From NCBI GenBank assembly GCA_029821635.1, contig JALGSW010000013.1:1-42626 (forward strand): a DNA stretch of 42,626 bases. Reading direction: 5' to 3'. Of the stretch, positions 8,696 to 17,434 are shown one piece after another (the first letter of the stretch is position 1; each line of letters begins with the position of its first letter). Position numbers and translations under genes: made by a program. Origin of the DNA: Candidatus Zipacnadia bacterium. Its GTDB lineage: Bacteria > Armatimonadota > Zipacnadia > Zipacnadales > UBA5352. The notes beneath the pieces are model-generated. The model made no database searches and was not told where the DNA came from. It saw only the letters and a list, made by a program, of their open reading frames with translations.

Positions 8696-9838
8696 TCATT
8701 CTGACTCCGGGTGGAACAGCCTGCTGTACTCCGACTGCAGGCGCTCCTGTCGAGTCCGGTACTCAGTCCAGGAGACACTTCCGTGGGTCATGGTGTTGAG
8801 CTCGGACAGCCTCGGGCGCCCCGACGGCGGGTCCACGTCGTCGCGAACCGAGTAGCCGCCACTTATCTCGACGATCGCCCGCTGCCCCTCGTCCGACAGC
8901 GACCAGTCCATGAAGAGGATCCCCGCGTGCGGATGAGGGGCGCGCCCGACCACCGCGATGGGGCCGATCGTCATGGGCACGCCGTCTGTCGGCCATACGG
9001 CCGCGACGGGGCTGCCCTCGTCCGCGGCGGCGTAGACGCTGTAGCCGAGTATGCCGCCGGCGAGGTCGATCTTCCCCGAGGTGAGCGCGGCGAGCGTGTC
9101 AGACGATGAGCGGAAGAGCTGAGGATGCTGCACCGCCATCTCACGCCAGAAGTGCACGCCGTACTCCTCGCGCAGCAGGTAGTACTGCGAGTAGGCCGAG
9201 CCGCCGGTCTGCGCGTCCTTGAGGCCGATACGCCCCTCCCACCTGGGGGCGAGCAGTTCCGGCCAGGTGGTCGGGACCTCCTCGACGGACATGCGACTGG
9301 TGTCGTAGGCGACACACACGGTGACCGCGCGCATGGCGGCCCACTGGTCGCCCTGGATGTACTCAGGCGGGAAGTGCCGAGAGTGCTCCGTCTCGTGCGC
9401 GTAGAGTTCCCCGCGGCGCCTGAGGTCGTCGAAGACGGCCGGGTCGAGCACGTGGAGGCAGTCGGCGCGCACCTCCCCGCGCGCGAGCTCCTGGTCGATC
9501 CGGCGCACGATCTCAAAGGTGCTGCCACGCACGAGGTGCGCCTCGATGAATGGATATGCCTGCTCGAACCGCGCGAGGAAGGCCTCTGCCTCCTCCTCCG
9601 GCAGCGAGGTATACCACCACACCTCCGCCTCCCGACGCGACAGCGCTATCAGTTCCTCCCGCGTCAGCTCCTGTGCCGCCTCCCCCGCCGTGCTGACGGT
9701 GACGCGTATCTCATTGCCGTTCGGCGGCGGGCAGCCTGCTACCAGCACGAGTGCGACCACAGCCGCCAGCGCGCCCACCATGGCCGCAGCCCGCGGTGGA
9801 GCGCTCTTACCTGCCGGTTGTACGAATCTCACTCTCAC
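8696..9838 (-). CDS. Extracellular solute-binding lipoprotein (iron(III)/2-aminoethylphosphonate-type SBP fold)
   Basis: Start taken at the GTG at 9838, 5 nt from a GGAGGG site; GTG 9844 or 9832 are also possible. The product is 380 aa. The signal sequence ends in LVLVAGC, a lipobox. The body matches FbpA-like binding proteins: EVWWYTSLPEEEAEAFLARFE, YDTSRMSVEEVPTTWPELL, PRWEGRIGLKDAQTGGSA and a late MDWSLSDEGQRAI. It should capture a small ligand on the periplasmic side. No ABC permease or ATPase genes for this importer class lie beside it. It follows the EamA-sensor fusion gene by about 30 bp on the same strand, so the two may be co-transcribed and functionally linked. The ligand is unknown. 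Confidence 0.85.
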   Translation of the reverse strand: MRVRFVQPAGKSAPPRAAAMVGALAAVVALVLVAGCPPPNGNEIRVTVSTAGEAAQELTREELIALSRREAEVWWYTSLPEEEAEAFLARFEQAYPFIEAHLVRGSTFEIVRRIDQELARGEVRADCLHVLDPAVFDDLRRRGELYAHETEHSRHFPPEYIQGDQWAAMRAVTVCVAYDTSRMSVEEVPTTWPELLAPRWEGRIGLKDAQTGGSAYSQYYLLREEYGVHFWREMAVQHPQLFRSSSDTLAALTSGKIDLAGGILGYSVYAAADEGSPVAAVWPTDGVPMTIGPIAVVGRAPHPHAGILFMDWSLSDEGQRAIVEISGGYSVRDDVDPPSGRPRLSELNTMTHGSVSWTEYRTRQERLQSEYSRLFHPESE

Positions 9839-9868
9839 GCCCACCCTCCGTTCTTTGCCAGGAGCGTC

Positions 9869-12115
9869 TCAGTCCTCCGGCCCACGCGCCACGCTGCGAA
9901 GCTCCGGCGCCTCGCGCATCCCGATCAGCCGCGCGAAGCCCCCGGCGCCCTCCAGCGGCTCGGTCAACAGATGTTCGCCCGCGTCGCCAAGCGCGCTCGC
10001 GCCGATGACAATCAACGGCGCGTCGGCCCTAGCATTCAGCGCCGCACCGGCCGCCTCCTCCCAGAATACGCGGTCCTCCCCCGCGCCGACCACGATGGTG
10101 GCGCCGCCGAGCGCCTCGCCTGCCAGACCGTCGGCCAGCCCCAGTGCCGCGAGAGCCGCCCGCAGCGCGTCGTCGATCTCCGCGCCCCAGACCGCGAGCG
10201 CCGAGCGCGACCTGATGCTCGCGAACACGCCGTCCTGCCGCGCGGCCTCCCGCGCGATGGCCTCCGCGGTGAGTGCCAGTGTGCCCGGGTCCGGATCGGC
10301 CGCCAGCGCGATCGCCAGCCACGCGCGGTCGGCCGGGGGCTGGACCAGGGCATCGTCCTCGGTCGCGGCTCGGCGCGCGAGGCTCAGGCTCAGGCCCGCC
10401 ATCGCGCTGCGCTCCAGGCCGATCGCCTGGCCGACCACGCCCAGCGCCCGGCGGATCTGCTCGACCTCGTCGAGGTCCTCGCCAGGGGCGGCGGCGCCGG
10501 GGGGACCGCGCCGCGTCCAGAGCTGCGCGGTCAGGCGCTCGATCGGCTCGAGCATCCCCCCCACCGCCAGCGTCGCGATCGCCGCCGCCAGCAGCAGCAC
10601 CGCAAGGGCGGCCACGGCGCTGCGGCCGACGATCTCCCCCACCATCCCCTCGGCCATCTCACGCCTGCAGCCCATCTTCAGCGAGCCGATCACGCGGCCC
10701 TCCGCGTGCAGTTCGGCCGTGGCGGTGATGAGCCGGTGCTTCTCGGCGCGCTCATCCATCTCCTGCAGGAGCCGTTGCATCGCGGCGCGGTCGCGCACCT
10801 GCAACTCGCGGCCGTCCGCGCCGATGATCTGCAGCTCGGGGGCGACCGCGTAGGCGCCGATGTTGCCGCGCGGATCGAGCGCCGCCACGTACACGACCTC
10901 GAGCGCGTAGAGGTCGCCCTCCACGCGGTGGCCGACCACGCGCCGGAGATACTGCTCATACGCCTGCCACGAGGGCCGTTCCTCGAGGCCGCCGAACTCA
11001 ACGAGGATCGCGGCAATCTCCCCCACCGTGAGCTGCACCTGCTGACGGATGAGCTGGACGCTGTGACGCATCGAGAGGTACCAGACCACCCCGACCGAGC
11101 AGACGACCAGCGTGACGACGAGGCCCACGAGACGCGGCCGAAGGCGGGCCCACGGGCGGCGCATGGGTGTCGGTGGACGCTCCTCCTCGGCCTCGGGGTG
11201 CGCGGTCCGCATGACCAGCAGGTAGGCCCCCGAGACCAGGACCGCGATGCCCGCGATGTGATAGGGCGTGAGCGCCTCGCCAAGCACGATCCACGAGACG
11301 ATGACGGTGACGACGGCGCCGAGGAGCTTGAGGCTGACCGCGACGTGCGCGGGGATCTGCGCCAGGCCGCGGTAGTAAAGCGCCATGTAGAGCGCGGTGC
11401 TCACGCCCGCGAGCAGGAAGAGCACGCCCCAGCCTCTCAGGCTCATAGTGAGAAGCGACGACCATCCCCCGGTGCCGACGGAGACCACGCCCGCGACCAG
11501 CAGCCCCACGCCGAAGCGCCACAGGGCGACGGTCGTGGGCCGGAACTGGCGCAGGGCGCTCTTGCCAAGCACCTCGGCGATGGCACGCGTGAGGCCCGCG
11601 CCGAGGGCAAGCAGGTCGCCGAGCAGGCGCGTGGAGACGAGTTGGCCGCTGAAGGTCAGCTCGCCCGCAACGATCAGCACGTCGGCGGCGACCATGACCG
11701 CTACGAGCAGGAAGCGCAGGTGCGTGACGCGCTCGCGCAGCGTGAAGTAGGCAAAGAGCGCGACGAAAATCGGGGCGGTCTTGGAGATCGCGTTGACGAC
11801 ACCGGCGGAGGCCATGTCCACAGCGGCGGTAAACATGAGTGCGCCAAGGCCCGAGCCGAATGCGCCGACGAGGATGAGCGTCACCCACGCGCGGCGATCG
11901 GGCTTCGGGGCGTCCTCCGTGGGGCGCTTGTGCGGCAGACCGAAGGGAAGCAGGAGGATGACTGTGAGGAAGTAGCGCGCGGCGACGATCGTGGAGCCCT
12001 CGACGTCCTGCAGCAGCAGCAGCTTGGTGAAGACCGGCGAGAGCCCACCGAGCATCACTCCGCCCAGCACGTAGGCGTAGGGTCGCAGGTTATGACGCGG
12101 CGACGCTCTCTCCAT
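9869..12115 (-). CDS. EamA/DMT transporter fused to a membrane sensor with HAMP-like and degenerate cyclase-like region
   Basis: 748 aa from ATG 12115 (GAGGG 5 nt upstream; an in-frame GTG at 12127 is also possible). Residues about 10-305 are two EamA repeats with some ten hydrophobic segments, recognisable by GGLSPVFTKLLL and by LGEALTPYHIAGIAVLVSGA in the second. A charged linker (about 306-330) is followed by one transmembrane helix, an extracytoplasmic segment of about 140 residues, and a second helix (AALAVLLLAAAIATLAV). Next is a HAMP-like stretch (LEPIERLTAQLW to EQIRRALG). The last 160 residues resemble a class III nucleotide cyclase fold: SALAVWG followed by DDALRAALAALG, then VVGAGEDRVFW and AALNARAD. 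The usual second metal-binding Asp is absent, so catalysis is unlikely. A transport-sensing role is inferred. The frame is continuous through both halves. Confidence 0.8.
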   Translation of the reverse strand: MERASPRHNLRPYAYVLGGVMLGGLSPVFTKLLLLQDVEGSTIVAARYFLTVILLLPFGLPHKRPTEDAPKPDRRAWVTLILVGAFGSGLGALMFTAAVDMASAGVVNAISKTAPIFVALFAYFTLRERVTHLRFLLVAVMVAADVLIVAGELTFSGQLVSTRLLGDLLALGAGLTRAIAEVLGKSALRQFRPTTVALWRFGVGLLVAGVVSVGTGGWSSLLTMSLRGWGVLFLLAGVSTALYMALYYRGLAQIPAHVAVSLKLLGAVVTVIVSWIVLGEALTPYHIAGIAVLVSGAYLLVMRTAHPEAEEERPPTPMRRPWARLRPRLVGLVVTLVVCSVGVVWYLSMRHSVQLIRQQVQLTVGEIAAILVEFGGLEERPSWQAYEQYLRRVVGHRVEGDLYALEVVYVAALDPRGNIGAYAVAPELQIIGADGRELQVRDRAAMQRLLQEMDERAEKHRLITATAELHAEGRVIGSLKMGCRREMAEGMVGEIVGRSAVAALAVLLLAAAIATLAVGGMLEPIERLTAQLWTRRGPPGAAAPGEDLDEVEQIRRALGVVGQAIGLERSAMAGLSLSLARRAATEDDALVQPPADRAWLAIALAADPDPGTLALTAEAIAREAARQDGVFASIRSRSALAVWGAEIDDALRAALAALGLADGLAGEALGGATIVVGAGEDRVFWEEAAGAALNARADAPLIVIGASALGDAGEHLLTEPLEGAGGFARLIGMREAPELRSVARGPED

Positions 12116-12148
12116 CTCCGCCCTCACGCCCGGTCTGACATCCGTCGC

Positions 12149-12946
12149 CTACCCGTCCGCCGGCGTCTCCCCCACGTCCGGCCGCACCATCACGAGCGAC
12201 GGGGTCGGCAGCCAGCCCGCGGCTCCGCCCTCGCCGATGACCTCTGCCCAGCCCGTGTCGCGCTTGACCACGCGCAGCATCCAGCCCTCCTGTACCGGCA
12301 TCGCAACTTCGAAGCTCTCACCCGGCCCGGTCCGGAGCTGAGCAGTCTCCGCGGAGACCACCGCACGGTCGATGGCGTGGTAGCTCCGCCAACGTGCCGC
12401 CGCGAAGCCCGACAGCAGCAGCGTGCACCCCGCGAGGCCGATGGTGAGCGCTCGAACGACCCGCCATCTGCGCGCGCCGAGCAGCAGCCAGGCGACCGCG
12501 GCGAGCGTGAGCCACCATCCGAGCGCGGCGGCCGCCGCGAACTCCGACAGCGTGAATGTGCGCACAACCCTCACCGCGGCGGCGTGCAGCCACGAAGCCG
12601 ACGGCGCGGGCCGCCCGGCGGGGCGCTCGGACAACGCGCGCTCGAGGTTCGCGCGGATGTCCGGCTCGCGCGGCGCGGCAGTCAGTGCCGCCTGGTAGTG
12701 CGCGATCGCTTCGCCCGGTTCATCGCTGCGGTAGAGCGCGTTCGCGAGGTTGTACTGCACGCGCGCGCCGTCCCAGCCGGCCTCCAGGGCCTCGCGGTAG
12801 GCTGTGGCGGCCTCGCCGAACTTCCCGTCGCGGTAGAGCGCGTCGGCCTGCGCGAGCGGCTCCTCCGCCCATGCAAGCGAGCACACGAGGGTCGCGAGGA
12901 CCGCAAGGATCATCAGCGCGATCAGCAGCGGCGCTACGCGTCTCAT
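12149..12946 (-). CDS. batE: BatE-like TPR/SH3 membrane protein
   Basis: 265 aa, last gene of the bat operon. Its ATG overlaps the batD stop in an ATGA. A signal peptide (MRRVAPLLIALMILAVLATL) is followed by TPR repeats (ADALYRDGKFGEAATAYREA, then VQYNLANALYRSDEPGEAIA). Two transmembrane helices lie near residues 135-185, and a C-terminal SH3-like domain (TAQLRTGPGESFEVAMPV, then GWAEVIGEGGAAGWLP) would face the periplasm. This TPR-TM-TM-SH3 order is the BatE architecture. BatE is part of the Bacteroides aerotolerance-type complex whose exact biochemistry remains unresolved. Confidence 0.88.
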   Translation of the reverse strand: MRRVAPLLIALMILAVLATLVCSLAWAEEPLAQADALYRDGKFGEAATAYREALEAGWDGARVQYNLANALYRSDEPGEAIAHYQAALTAAPREPDIRANLERALSERPAGRPAPSASWLHAAAVRVVRTFTLSEFAAAAALGWWLTLAAVAWLLLGARRWRVVRALTIGLAGCTLLLSGFAAARWRSYHAIDRAVVSAETAQLRTGPGESFEVAMPVQEGWMLRVVKRDTGWAEVIGEGGAAGWLPTPSLVMVRPDVGETPADG

Positions 12947-14709
12947 CGCAGCGCCTCCTCGATCGCGTCAACGAGCGCGCGGACCTCGTCAAGGGCCGTG
13001 GCCGGGACCGGCGCACCCGCCGCCCCGGGGGCGTACGCCCCCGCACGGAGGCTGCGCAGCATCCCCTCCGCGCGCGCGGCAAGCTCGTCGCCTGCGCCCG
13101 CGGCCAGCAGGCGTTCGTGAGCGCCCTCGGGCGAGATCGCGGCCGCGGACGCGTCCGTTCTCGCGGCGATGTACTCCGCGAGCGCTTCGTCCGCGCGACG
13201 GTAGACTTCCGCCGGATGATCGGCGGGGCTGATCGCGCGCAGCGTTCCACGTGCCTCCCGAGCCGCCTCGACGCGCCTGCGGTAGCGCGGATCGCGCGCG
13301 CGGTGCACCCGCTCGGCGCGCTCGCGCAGCACCAGGCCGATGCCGAGCAGCGGAAGGGCCTGCAGCACCCAGAACCAGGCGGCCGCAGTGACGGGCGGAC
13401 GCGCCCTGAGCGCCAGCTTGCCCTCGTCGATGTAGCGAAGCTCGTCGCCGTTCGACGCGGGGATCGTCTGCCCGGCCTCGCCTGGCAGGACGGTGATCGT
13501 CGCCGCGGTGGTCTGCGCCGACTGGTAGCGATCGACGCCCGGGTTGAAGTAGTGCACGACGATCGGCTTGACCGTCAGCGTGCCGGCCGAACCCGGCATG
13601 ATGAGGTAGTCGAAGGTCACCGTGCCACCGATGCGCGAGCCGCCGGGAGCCGGCTGGGCCGAGATCTGACGCTCCTCGCCGCTCTGATAGACGCGCGCGT
13701 CACCCTCCACGACCACGTCCGGCGGGTCGAGCTGACGCAGGTCACCGGTGCCGGTCACCTGCAGGCGCAGCGAGGCGGCCTCGCCGACGCGCACCTCGTT
13801 CGTCGGCACCGACATCGCAAGTTGCAGCGAGCCGACCGCGCCCTTGAAGCCCTCCGGCCGCCCACGGGCGGGAAGAGCGCGGACGTTCAGGGCGATCGGA
13901 TCGGTCTGAATCGTCTCCTCATCGGACATGAAGCCGCGGCGGAAAGTGATCGTCGCCGGACCGATCGTGTACTGCCCCGGAGCGGGCGCAATCAGCGCCG
14001 TCTGACGCGTCACTATCTCGTACGGGACACCGTTGATGACCTCCGTGTTCTGCGCCTCATCAGGCAGCGGCTCGGCGACCAGCCCCTCGGTCGAGGGCGG
14101 CTCGTACTCCGCGTTGCCCATCAGATGCACGTTGGGCGCCTGCATGAACTTGAGCGTGAGCGTGACCTGTTCGCCGACCCACGGATTGCGGTTGTCCACC
14201 TCGGTGACCGCGTCGATCTCCCGCGTCGGCTCCGCCGAGTGAGTCGGCTCGGCGTCAGGTGACGGCTGCCCCGGCGGCGGCGTCTGCAGGCCGGGGGGCG
14301 TGGTTGAGGGGATGCCGGAAGGCACCACGCGCAATACGATGGCCTGCGTGGTGTACGTGTCATCGCCGACGTGCACGTCCATCGGCGGGATCGTGTAGGT
14401 GCCCTCGCGGCTCGCGCGCAGCTCGTAGATGAAGACGGCGGTGGTCTCCGCGTGCCCGTTGGTGAGCTGCACCGTGTTCCGCGAACTCGTGCCGACCACG
14501 TTGAGGTAATCGATCGACGGAACGCGCGGCGGCTCAACCCCCAGCAGCGCACCGGAGATCGCCACAGTCAGATCGACGGTCTCCCCCATCGCGATCGTCT
14601 CGCGGTTCAGGGATGCGTGCACGTCCACCTCTGCGACCGCCGGCGTCGCCATGACGGCCGCCGCCACCGCCGCACAGATGATCGCCACGCGCCACCGGCA
14701 CATGCTCAC
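12943..14709 (-). CDS. batD: BatD-like exported protein
   Basis: 588 aa from a GTG at 14709 that overlaps the batC stop as GTGA; ATG 14703 has an equally good AAGGA site. A signal peptide (about residues 1-26) is followed by repeated immunoglobulin-like beta-sandwich segments. Motifs include VHASLNRETIAMGETVDLTV, FIYELRASREGTYTIPP and NPWVGEQVTLTLKF, diagnostic of the BatD oxygen-tolerance family. A single transmembrane helix near residue 440-460 (WFWVLQALPLLGIGLVL) leads into a cytoplasmic alpha-helical tail rich in Arg/Ala. It is likely an envelope-anchored partner of the BatA/BatB vWA proteins. Confidence 0.9.
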   Translation of the reverse strand: MSMCRWRVAIICAAVAAAVMATPAVAEVDVHASLNRETIAMGETVDLTVAISGALLGVEPPRVPSIDYLNVVGTSSRNTVQLTNGHAETTAVFIYELRASREGTYTIPPMDVHVGDDTYTTQAIVLRVVPSGIPSTTPPGLQTPPPGQPSPDAEPTHSAEPTREIDAVTEVDNRNPWVGEQVTLTLKFMQAPNVHLMGNAEYEPPSTEGLVAEPLPDEAQNTEVINGVPYEIVTRQTALIAPAPGQYTIGPATITFRRGFMSDEETIQTDPIALNVRALPARGRPEGFKGAVGSLQLAMSVPTNEVRVGEAASLRLQVTGTGDLRQLDPPDVVVEGDARVYQSGEERQISAQPAPGGSRIGGTVTFDYLIMPGSAGTLTVKPIVVHYFNPGVDRYQSAQTTAATITVLPGEAGQTIPASNGDELRYIDEGKLALRARPPVTAAAWFWVLQALPLLGIGLVLRERAERVHRARDPRYRRRVEAAREARGTLRAISPADHPAEVYRRADEALAEYIAARTDASAAAISPEGAHERLLAAGAGDELAARAEGMLRSLRAGAYAPGAAGAPVPATALDEVRALVDAIEEALR

Positions 14710-15410
14710 CAGTCCTTCTCCCCCTCCGTCGGCTGGCGCCGCTGAGGCGCCCGCCGGATCAGCCGCTGCATCTCCGCGTCCTGCGAAGCGAGGGCGTGCA
14801 GCAGACGCTGCGCCTGCTCCTCAGACAGCTCGCCCTCATCCGCGGGTTCCGGCTCCGAGGCCTGCTGGTCCTGCTGGTCCTGCTGGTCCTGCTGATCCTG
14901 CTGATCCTGCTGATCCTGCTGATCCTGCTGGTCCTGCTGGTCCTGCTGATCCTGCTGGTCCTGTTGGTCCTGCTTCTCCTCTTGCTTCTGGAGCGCCAGC
15001 TCCAGGTTGTGCTTCGCATCCATGTCAGACGGGTCGAGGCGCAGAGCCTGCTTGTAGGCCTCGATCGCCGCGGGGAAGTCGTTCGCGGCGAAGCGTGTGT
15101 TGCCGAGGTCGTAGGCCGCGTCCTGCACGAGTTCCTGGTCGTCCGCCTGAAGTACGGCGGTGAAGGCCTCGGTTGCCTCGTCGAAGCGCTGCTGCCCGTA
15201 GAGAGCCGTGCCACGGTTGTAGGCGAGGGTGGTGCTGCCCGGCCTGACCTCCAGCGCGCGAGAGAAGCTTTCCCCCGCCTCGCTGAACTTGCCGGCCTCG
15301 AACTGCTTCACACCGCGCGTACACAGCCACTCGACCGTCCCTGGCCAGGCGAAGCCGACCAGTGCCGGGAACAATGCCGCGACGACGGCTGCGAGCAATC
15401 TGCGTCTCAC
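14706..15410 (-). CDS. batC: BatC-like TPR protein with a (Asp-Gln-Gln)12 tract
   Basis: 234 aa from GTG 15410, with AAGGAG 6 nt upstream and a GTGA overlap with the batB stop. The N-terminal hydrophobic segment (LLAAVVAALFPALVGFAW) is a signal or anchor. Three TPR units follow (KQFEAGKFSEAGESFSRALE, then TALYGQQRFDEATEAFTAVL, and a third near AANDFPAAIEAYKQALRL). A twelve-fold Asp-Gln-Gln repeat then separates the TPRs from an acidic C-terminus. Gln-rich linkers are usual in BatC proteins, but this one is unusually regular at both DNA and protein level. It probably scaffolds the Bat complex. Confidence 0.9.
   Translation of the reverse strand: MRRRLLAAVVAALFPALVGFAWPGTVEWLCTRGVKQFEAGKFSEAGESFSRALEVRPGSTTLAYNRGTALYGQQRFDEATEAFTAVLQADDQELVQDAAYDLGNTRFAANDFPAAIEAYKQALRLDPSDMDAKHNLELALQKQEEKQDQQDQQDQQDQQDQQDQQDQQDQQDQQDQQDQQDQQASEPEPADEGELSEEQAQRLLHALASQDAEMQRLIRRAPQRRQPTEGEKDW
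14862..14969. repeat. 9-bp tandem repeat inside batC, 12 units
   Basis: Twelve consecutive units of CTGCTGRTC on the plus strand; seven read CTGCTGGTC or CTGTTGGTC and five CTGCTGATC. On the coding strand each unit gives Asp-Gln-Gln. The unit count is a multiple of three bases, so length changes would keep the reading frame. Confidence 0.95.
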
Positions 15411-16426
15411 GAGCGTCTCCTTCGCTCATCCGGCAGGATCGCGACGAGGGCGGTCAGAACGATCGCCGCCGCCAGCGGGATCTGATAGCGCTCCTGGTAA
15501 CCCTCGAACTGCCACGTGCCGACCACGCGGCCCTCCTCGCTCTGCAGAGCGCCGAGGATGCGCTCGACCGGGATGCCGCCGCCGGAGGCCTCGGAGTACA
15601 TGCCGCCGCCGGCCTCCGCGATCTGCTTGAGCGCGCCCTCCTCGAGCCGGCTGACGATCAGTTCGCCATCCGGACCGCGCTTGTGCCCGGTGACTCTTCC
15701 ATCCGGGCCGATGATCGGGATCGGCTCACCCTCCGGCTTCCCTACGCCCACCACGTGGACGGTCAGCCCCTCCTCGGCGGCCTTGCGCGCGGCGTCGAGT
15801 GCGCCGCCTTCGTGGTCCTCCCCGTCAGTCAGTATGACGAGGTGATGGTACTTGTGTTCCGCCGCTCCGAAGCCGTTGCGTGCCGCGTCGATGGCGCTGG
15901 CGATCCCGGTTCCGGGGTCGCCAACCACCTGCGTGTCCATCGCGTCCAGGAACATCTGGGCGGCCCCGTAGTCGATGGTGAGCGGGCAGTAGAGGAAGGC
16001 GTCACCGGCGAAGGCCACGATCCCCACTCGATCGCCCTGCATGCGCGTGACAAGCGCGCTGACGGTCTCCTTAGCGACGGATAGTCGATCCGGCGCCACG
16101 TCGCGCGCGAGCATGCTCTGACTGGTGTCCAGCGCGAACATCACGTCCACGCCGGAGCGCTGGACGCGCTCCATCTTCGTGCCGAACTGCGGCCGCGCCG
16201 ACGCGAGCACGAGCAGGCCAAGCGCCACCGTCATCAGCGCCGCGCGCAGGCGCCTGCGCCGGCGGATCCGCGCGGCGGCGATGCGGTCGATCGCCGCGGG
16301 TGTCGCCATGCGCTCGAGTGTCCGTCGCCTCATGCGCGCGGCGTGGACGAACAGCGCCGCCACCAGTGGCACCAGCCACAGCAGCTTGAGCATGTCCGGT
16401 TCCGCCCAGCGAAGGTAGTCCTGCAC
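15407..16426 (-). CDS. batB: BatB-like von Willebrand factor A membrane protein
   Basis: 339 aa from GTG 16426, 3 bp after the batA stop. Two N-terminal hydrophobic segments (LKLLWLVPLVAALFV and ALMTVALGLLVLAS) flank a basic cluster. The vWA domain carries an intact MIDAS DTSQS (residues 100-104), then GDRVGIVAFAGDAF with the MIDAS Thr further on (CPLTIDYG), and ILTDGEDHEGG. A C-terminal hydrophobic helix (IPLAAAIVLTALVAIL) completes the usual Bat topology. It would place the metal-binding vWA domain at the membrane, where it likely pairs with BatA. The unusual basic run IRRRRRLRAAL is positioned for the inside of the membrane. Confidence 0.92.
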   Translation of the reverse strand: MQDYLRWAEPDMLKLLWLVPLVAALFVHAARMRRRTLERMATPAAIDRIAAARIRRRRRLRAALMTVALGLLVLASARPQFGTKMERVQRSGVDVMFALDTSQSMLARDVAPDRLSVAKETVSALVTRMQGDRVGIVAFAGDAFLYCPLTIDYGAAQMFLDAMDTQVVGDPGTGIASAIDAARNGFGAAEHKYHHLVILTDGEDHEGGALDAARKAAEEGLTVHVVGVGKPEGEPIPIIGPDGRVTGHKRGPDGELIVSRLEEGALKQIAEAGGGMYSEASGGGIPVERILGALQSEEGRVVGTWQFEGYQERYQIPLAAAIVLTALVAILPDERRRRS

Positions 16427-16429
16427 CGC

Positions 16430-17434
16430 TCAGGGCACCTTCCTCAGCCACGTGCATAACAGCAGCACCCGCAGCCCCAGGAGGGCCAGCGCGGGCACGA
16501 TGAGCGACCCCGCCAGCTCGTGGTAGCGCCGGTACTCGGTGGTCTCAAAGCGGCTCTTCTCCAGCGTGCGTATCTCCTCGTAGATGCTCTGCAGTGTCCC
16601 CGGATCAGCGGCGCGGAAGAACTGTCCGCCGGACAGCTCCGCCACCTTCCGCAGCGTCTCCTCGTCCATCTTCGTGCGCTGGTAGCTGCCGTCCGGGTTG
16701 CGGGCGTAGACGCGCCCGAAGCGCGGATCGTCGATCGGGACGCGCGCTCCCTCCGCGGTTCCGACGCCGACCGCGTACACCTTCACCCCGATGGCCCCGG
16801 CGGCCTTCGCGGCGGTCACAGGATCGATCGCCCCCGCGTTGTTGCGCCCGTCGGTGAGCAGGATGATCACGCGGCTCTCCGCGTCGGACTTCTCCAGCCG
16901 CGCCGCTCCGGTGGCGATCGCCATCCCGATGGCGGTGCCGTCCTCGACCATCCCGAGCTCGACGTCGTCCAGCAGGCGCAGCATCATCTCATGGTCCAGC
17001 GTGAGCGGGCACTGCGTGAAGGCCTTCCCCGCGAAGACCACCAGCGCCAGCCGATCTCCCTCGGTGCCCTCGACGAAGCGCCGGAGCACGTCCCTCGCTA
17101 CTACGAAGCGGTTGTCCGGCTGGAAGTCCTCGGCCCTCATGCTGCCGGAGATGTCCAGCGTAAGCACGATGTCGATGCCCTCGGAGCTGACCTGCACGGT
17201 GTCCTGCAGTCGGCGCGGGCGCGCCATCGCCACGACCAGCAGCGTGAGCGCGATGACCGTCAGCCACGGAAGCGCGCGCGCGGCTACCAGCCGCCCCGTC
17301 ACGTTGCGCCGCAGCGTCCAGACGTCCGGGTAGCTCATACCGCCGCTGCCCCGATCGCCAGGGCGACGCAGCATCCAGCCGACCACGGGGATCAGCGCGA
17401 GCAGAAGCAGCCACCACGGCTCCGCGAACTCCAT
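16430..17434 (-). CDS. batA: BatA-like von Willebrand factor A membrane protein
   Basis: 334 aa from ATG 17434, which shares one base with the upstream stop (TGATG). The order is typical: an N-terminal helix (PWWLLLLALIPVVGWML), a second helix (ALPWLTVIALTLLVVAMA), then a vWA domain with intact MIDAS DISGS (residues 94-98), GDRLALVVFAGKAFTQCPLT and IILLTDGRNNAG, and a C-terminal helix (SLIVPALALLGLRVLLL). It is adjacent to and homologous with batB, the usual paired arrangement. Function in the literature: aerotolerance or envelope stress in Bacteroides and Leptospira; the molecular role is unclear. Confidence 0.92.
   Translation of the reverse strand: MEFAEPWWLLLLALIPVVGWMLRRPGDRGSGGMSYPDVWTLRRNVTGRLVAARALPWLTVIALTLLVVAMARPRRLQDTVQVSSEGIDIVLTLDISGSMRAEDFQPDNRFVVARDVLRRFVEGTEGDRLALVVFAGKAFTQCPLTLDHEMMLRLLDDVELGMVEDGTAIGMAIATGAARLEKSDAESRVIILLTDGRNNAGAIDPVTAAKAAGAIGVKVYAVGVGTAEGARVPIDDPRFGRVYARNPDGSYQRTKMDEETLRKVAELSGGQFFRAADPGTLQSIYEEIRTLEKSRFETTEYRRYHELAGSLIVPALALLGLRVLLLCTWLRKVP

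Noticed and set aside
9869-12115. The fusion as a sequencing frameshift or assembly chimera of two genes
   Set aside because: The frame is uninterrupted, codon bias is uniform and there is no ribosome site plus start at the junction; still worth a read-level check.
9125-13120. A 1331-codon plus-strand open frame across the transporter fusion and bat genes
   Set aside because: It is antisense to genes with clear families, is rich in His/Arg/Pro typical of GC-rich antisense frames, and has no start signal.
14862-14969. Repeat array considered as CRISPR
   Set aside because: The units are 9 bp, contiguous, without spacers and in frame within batC.
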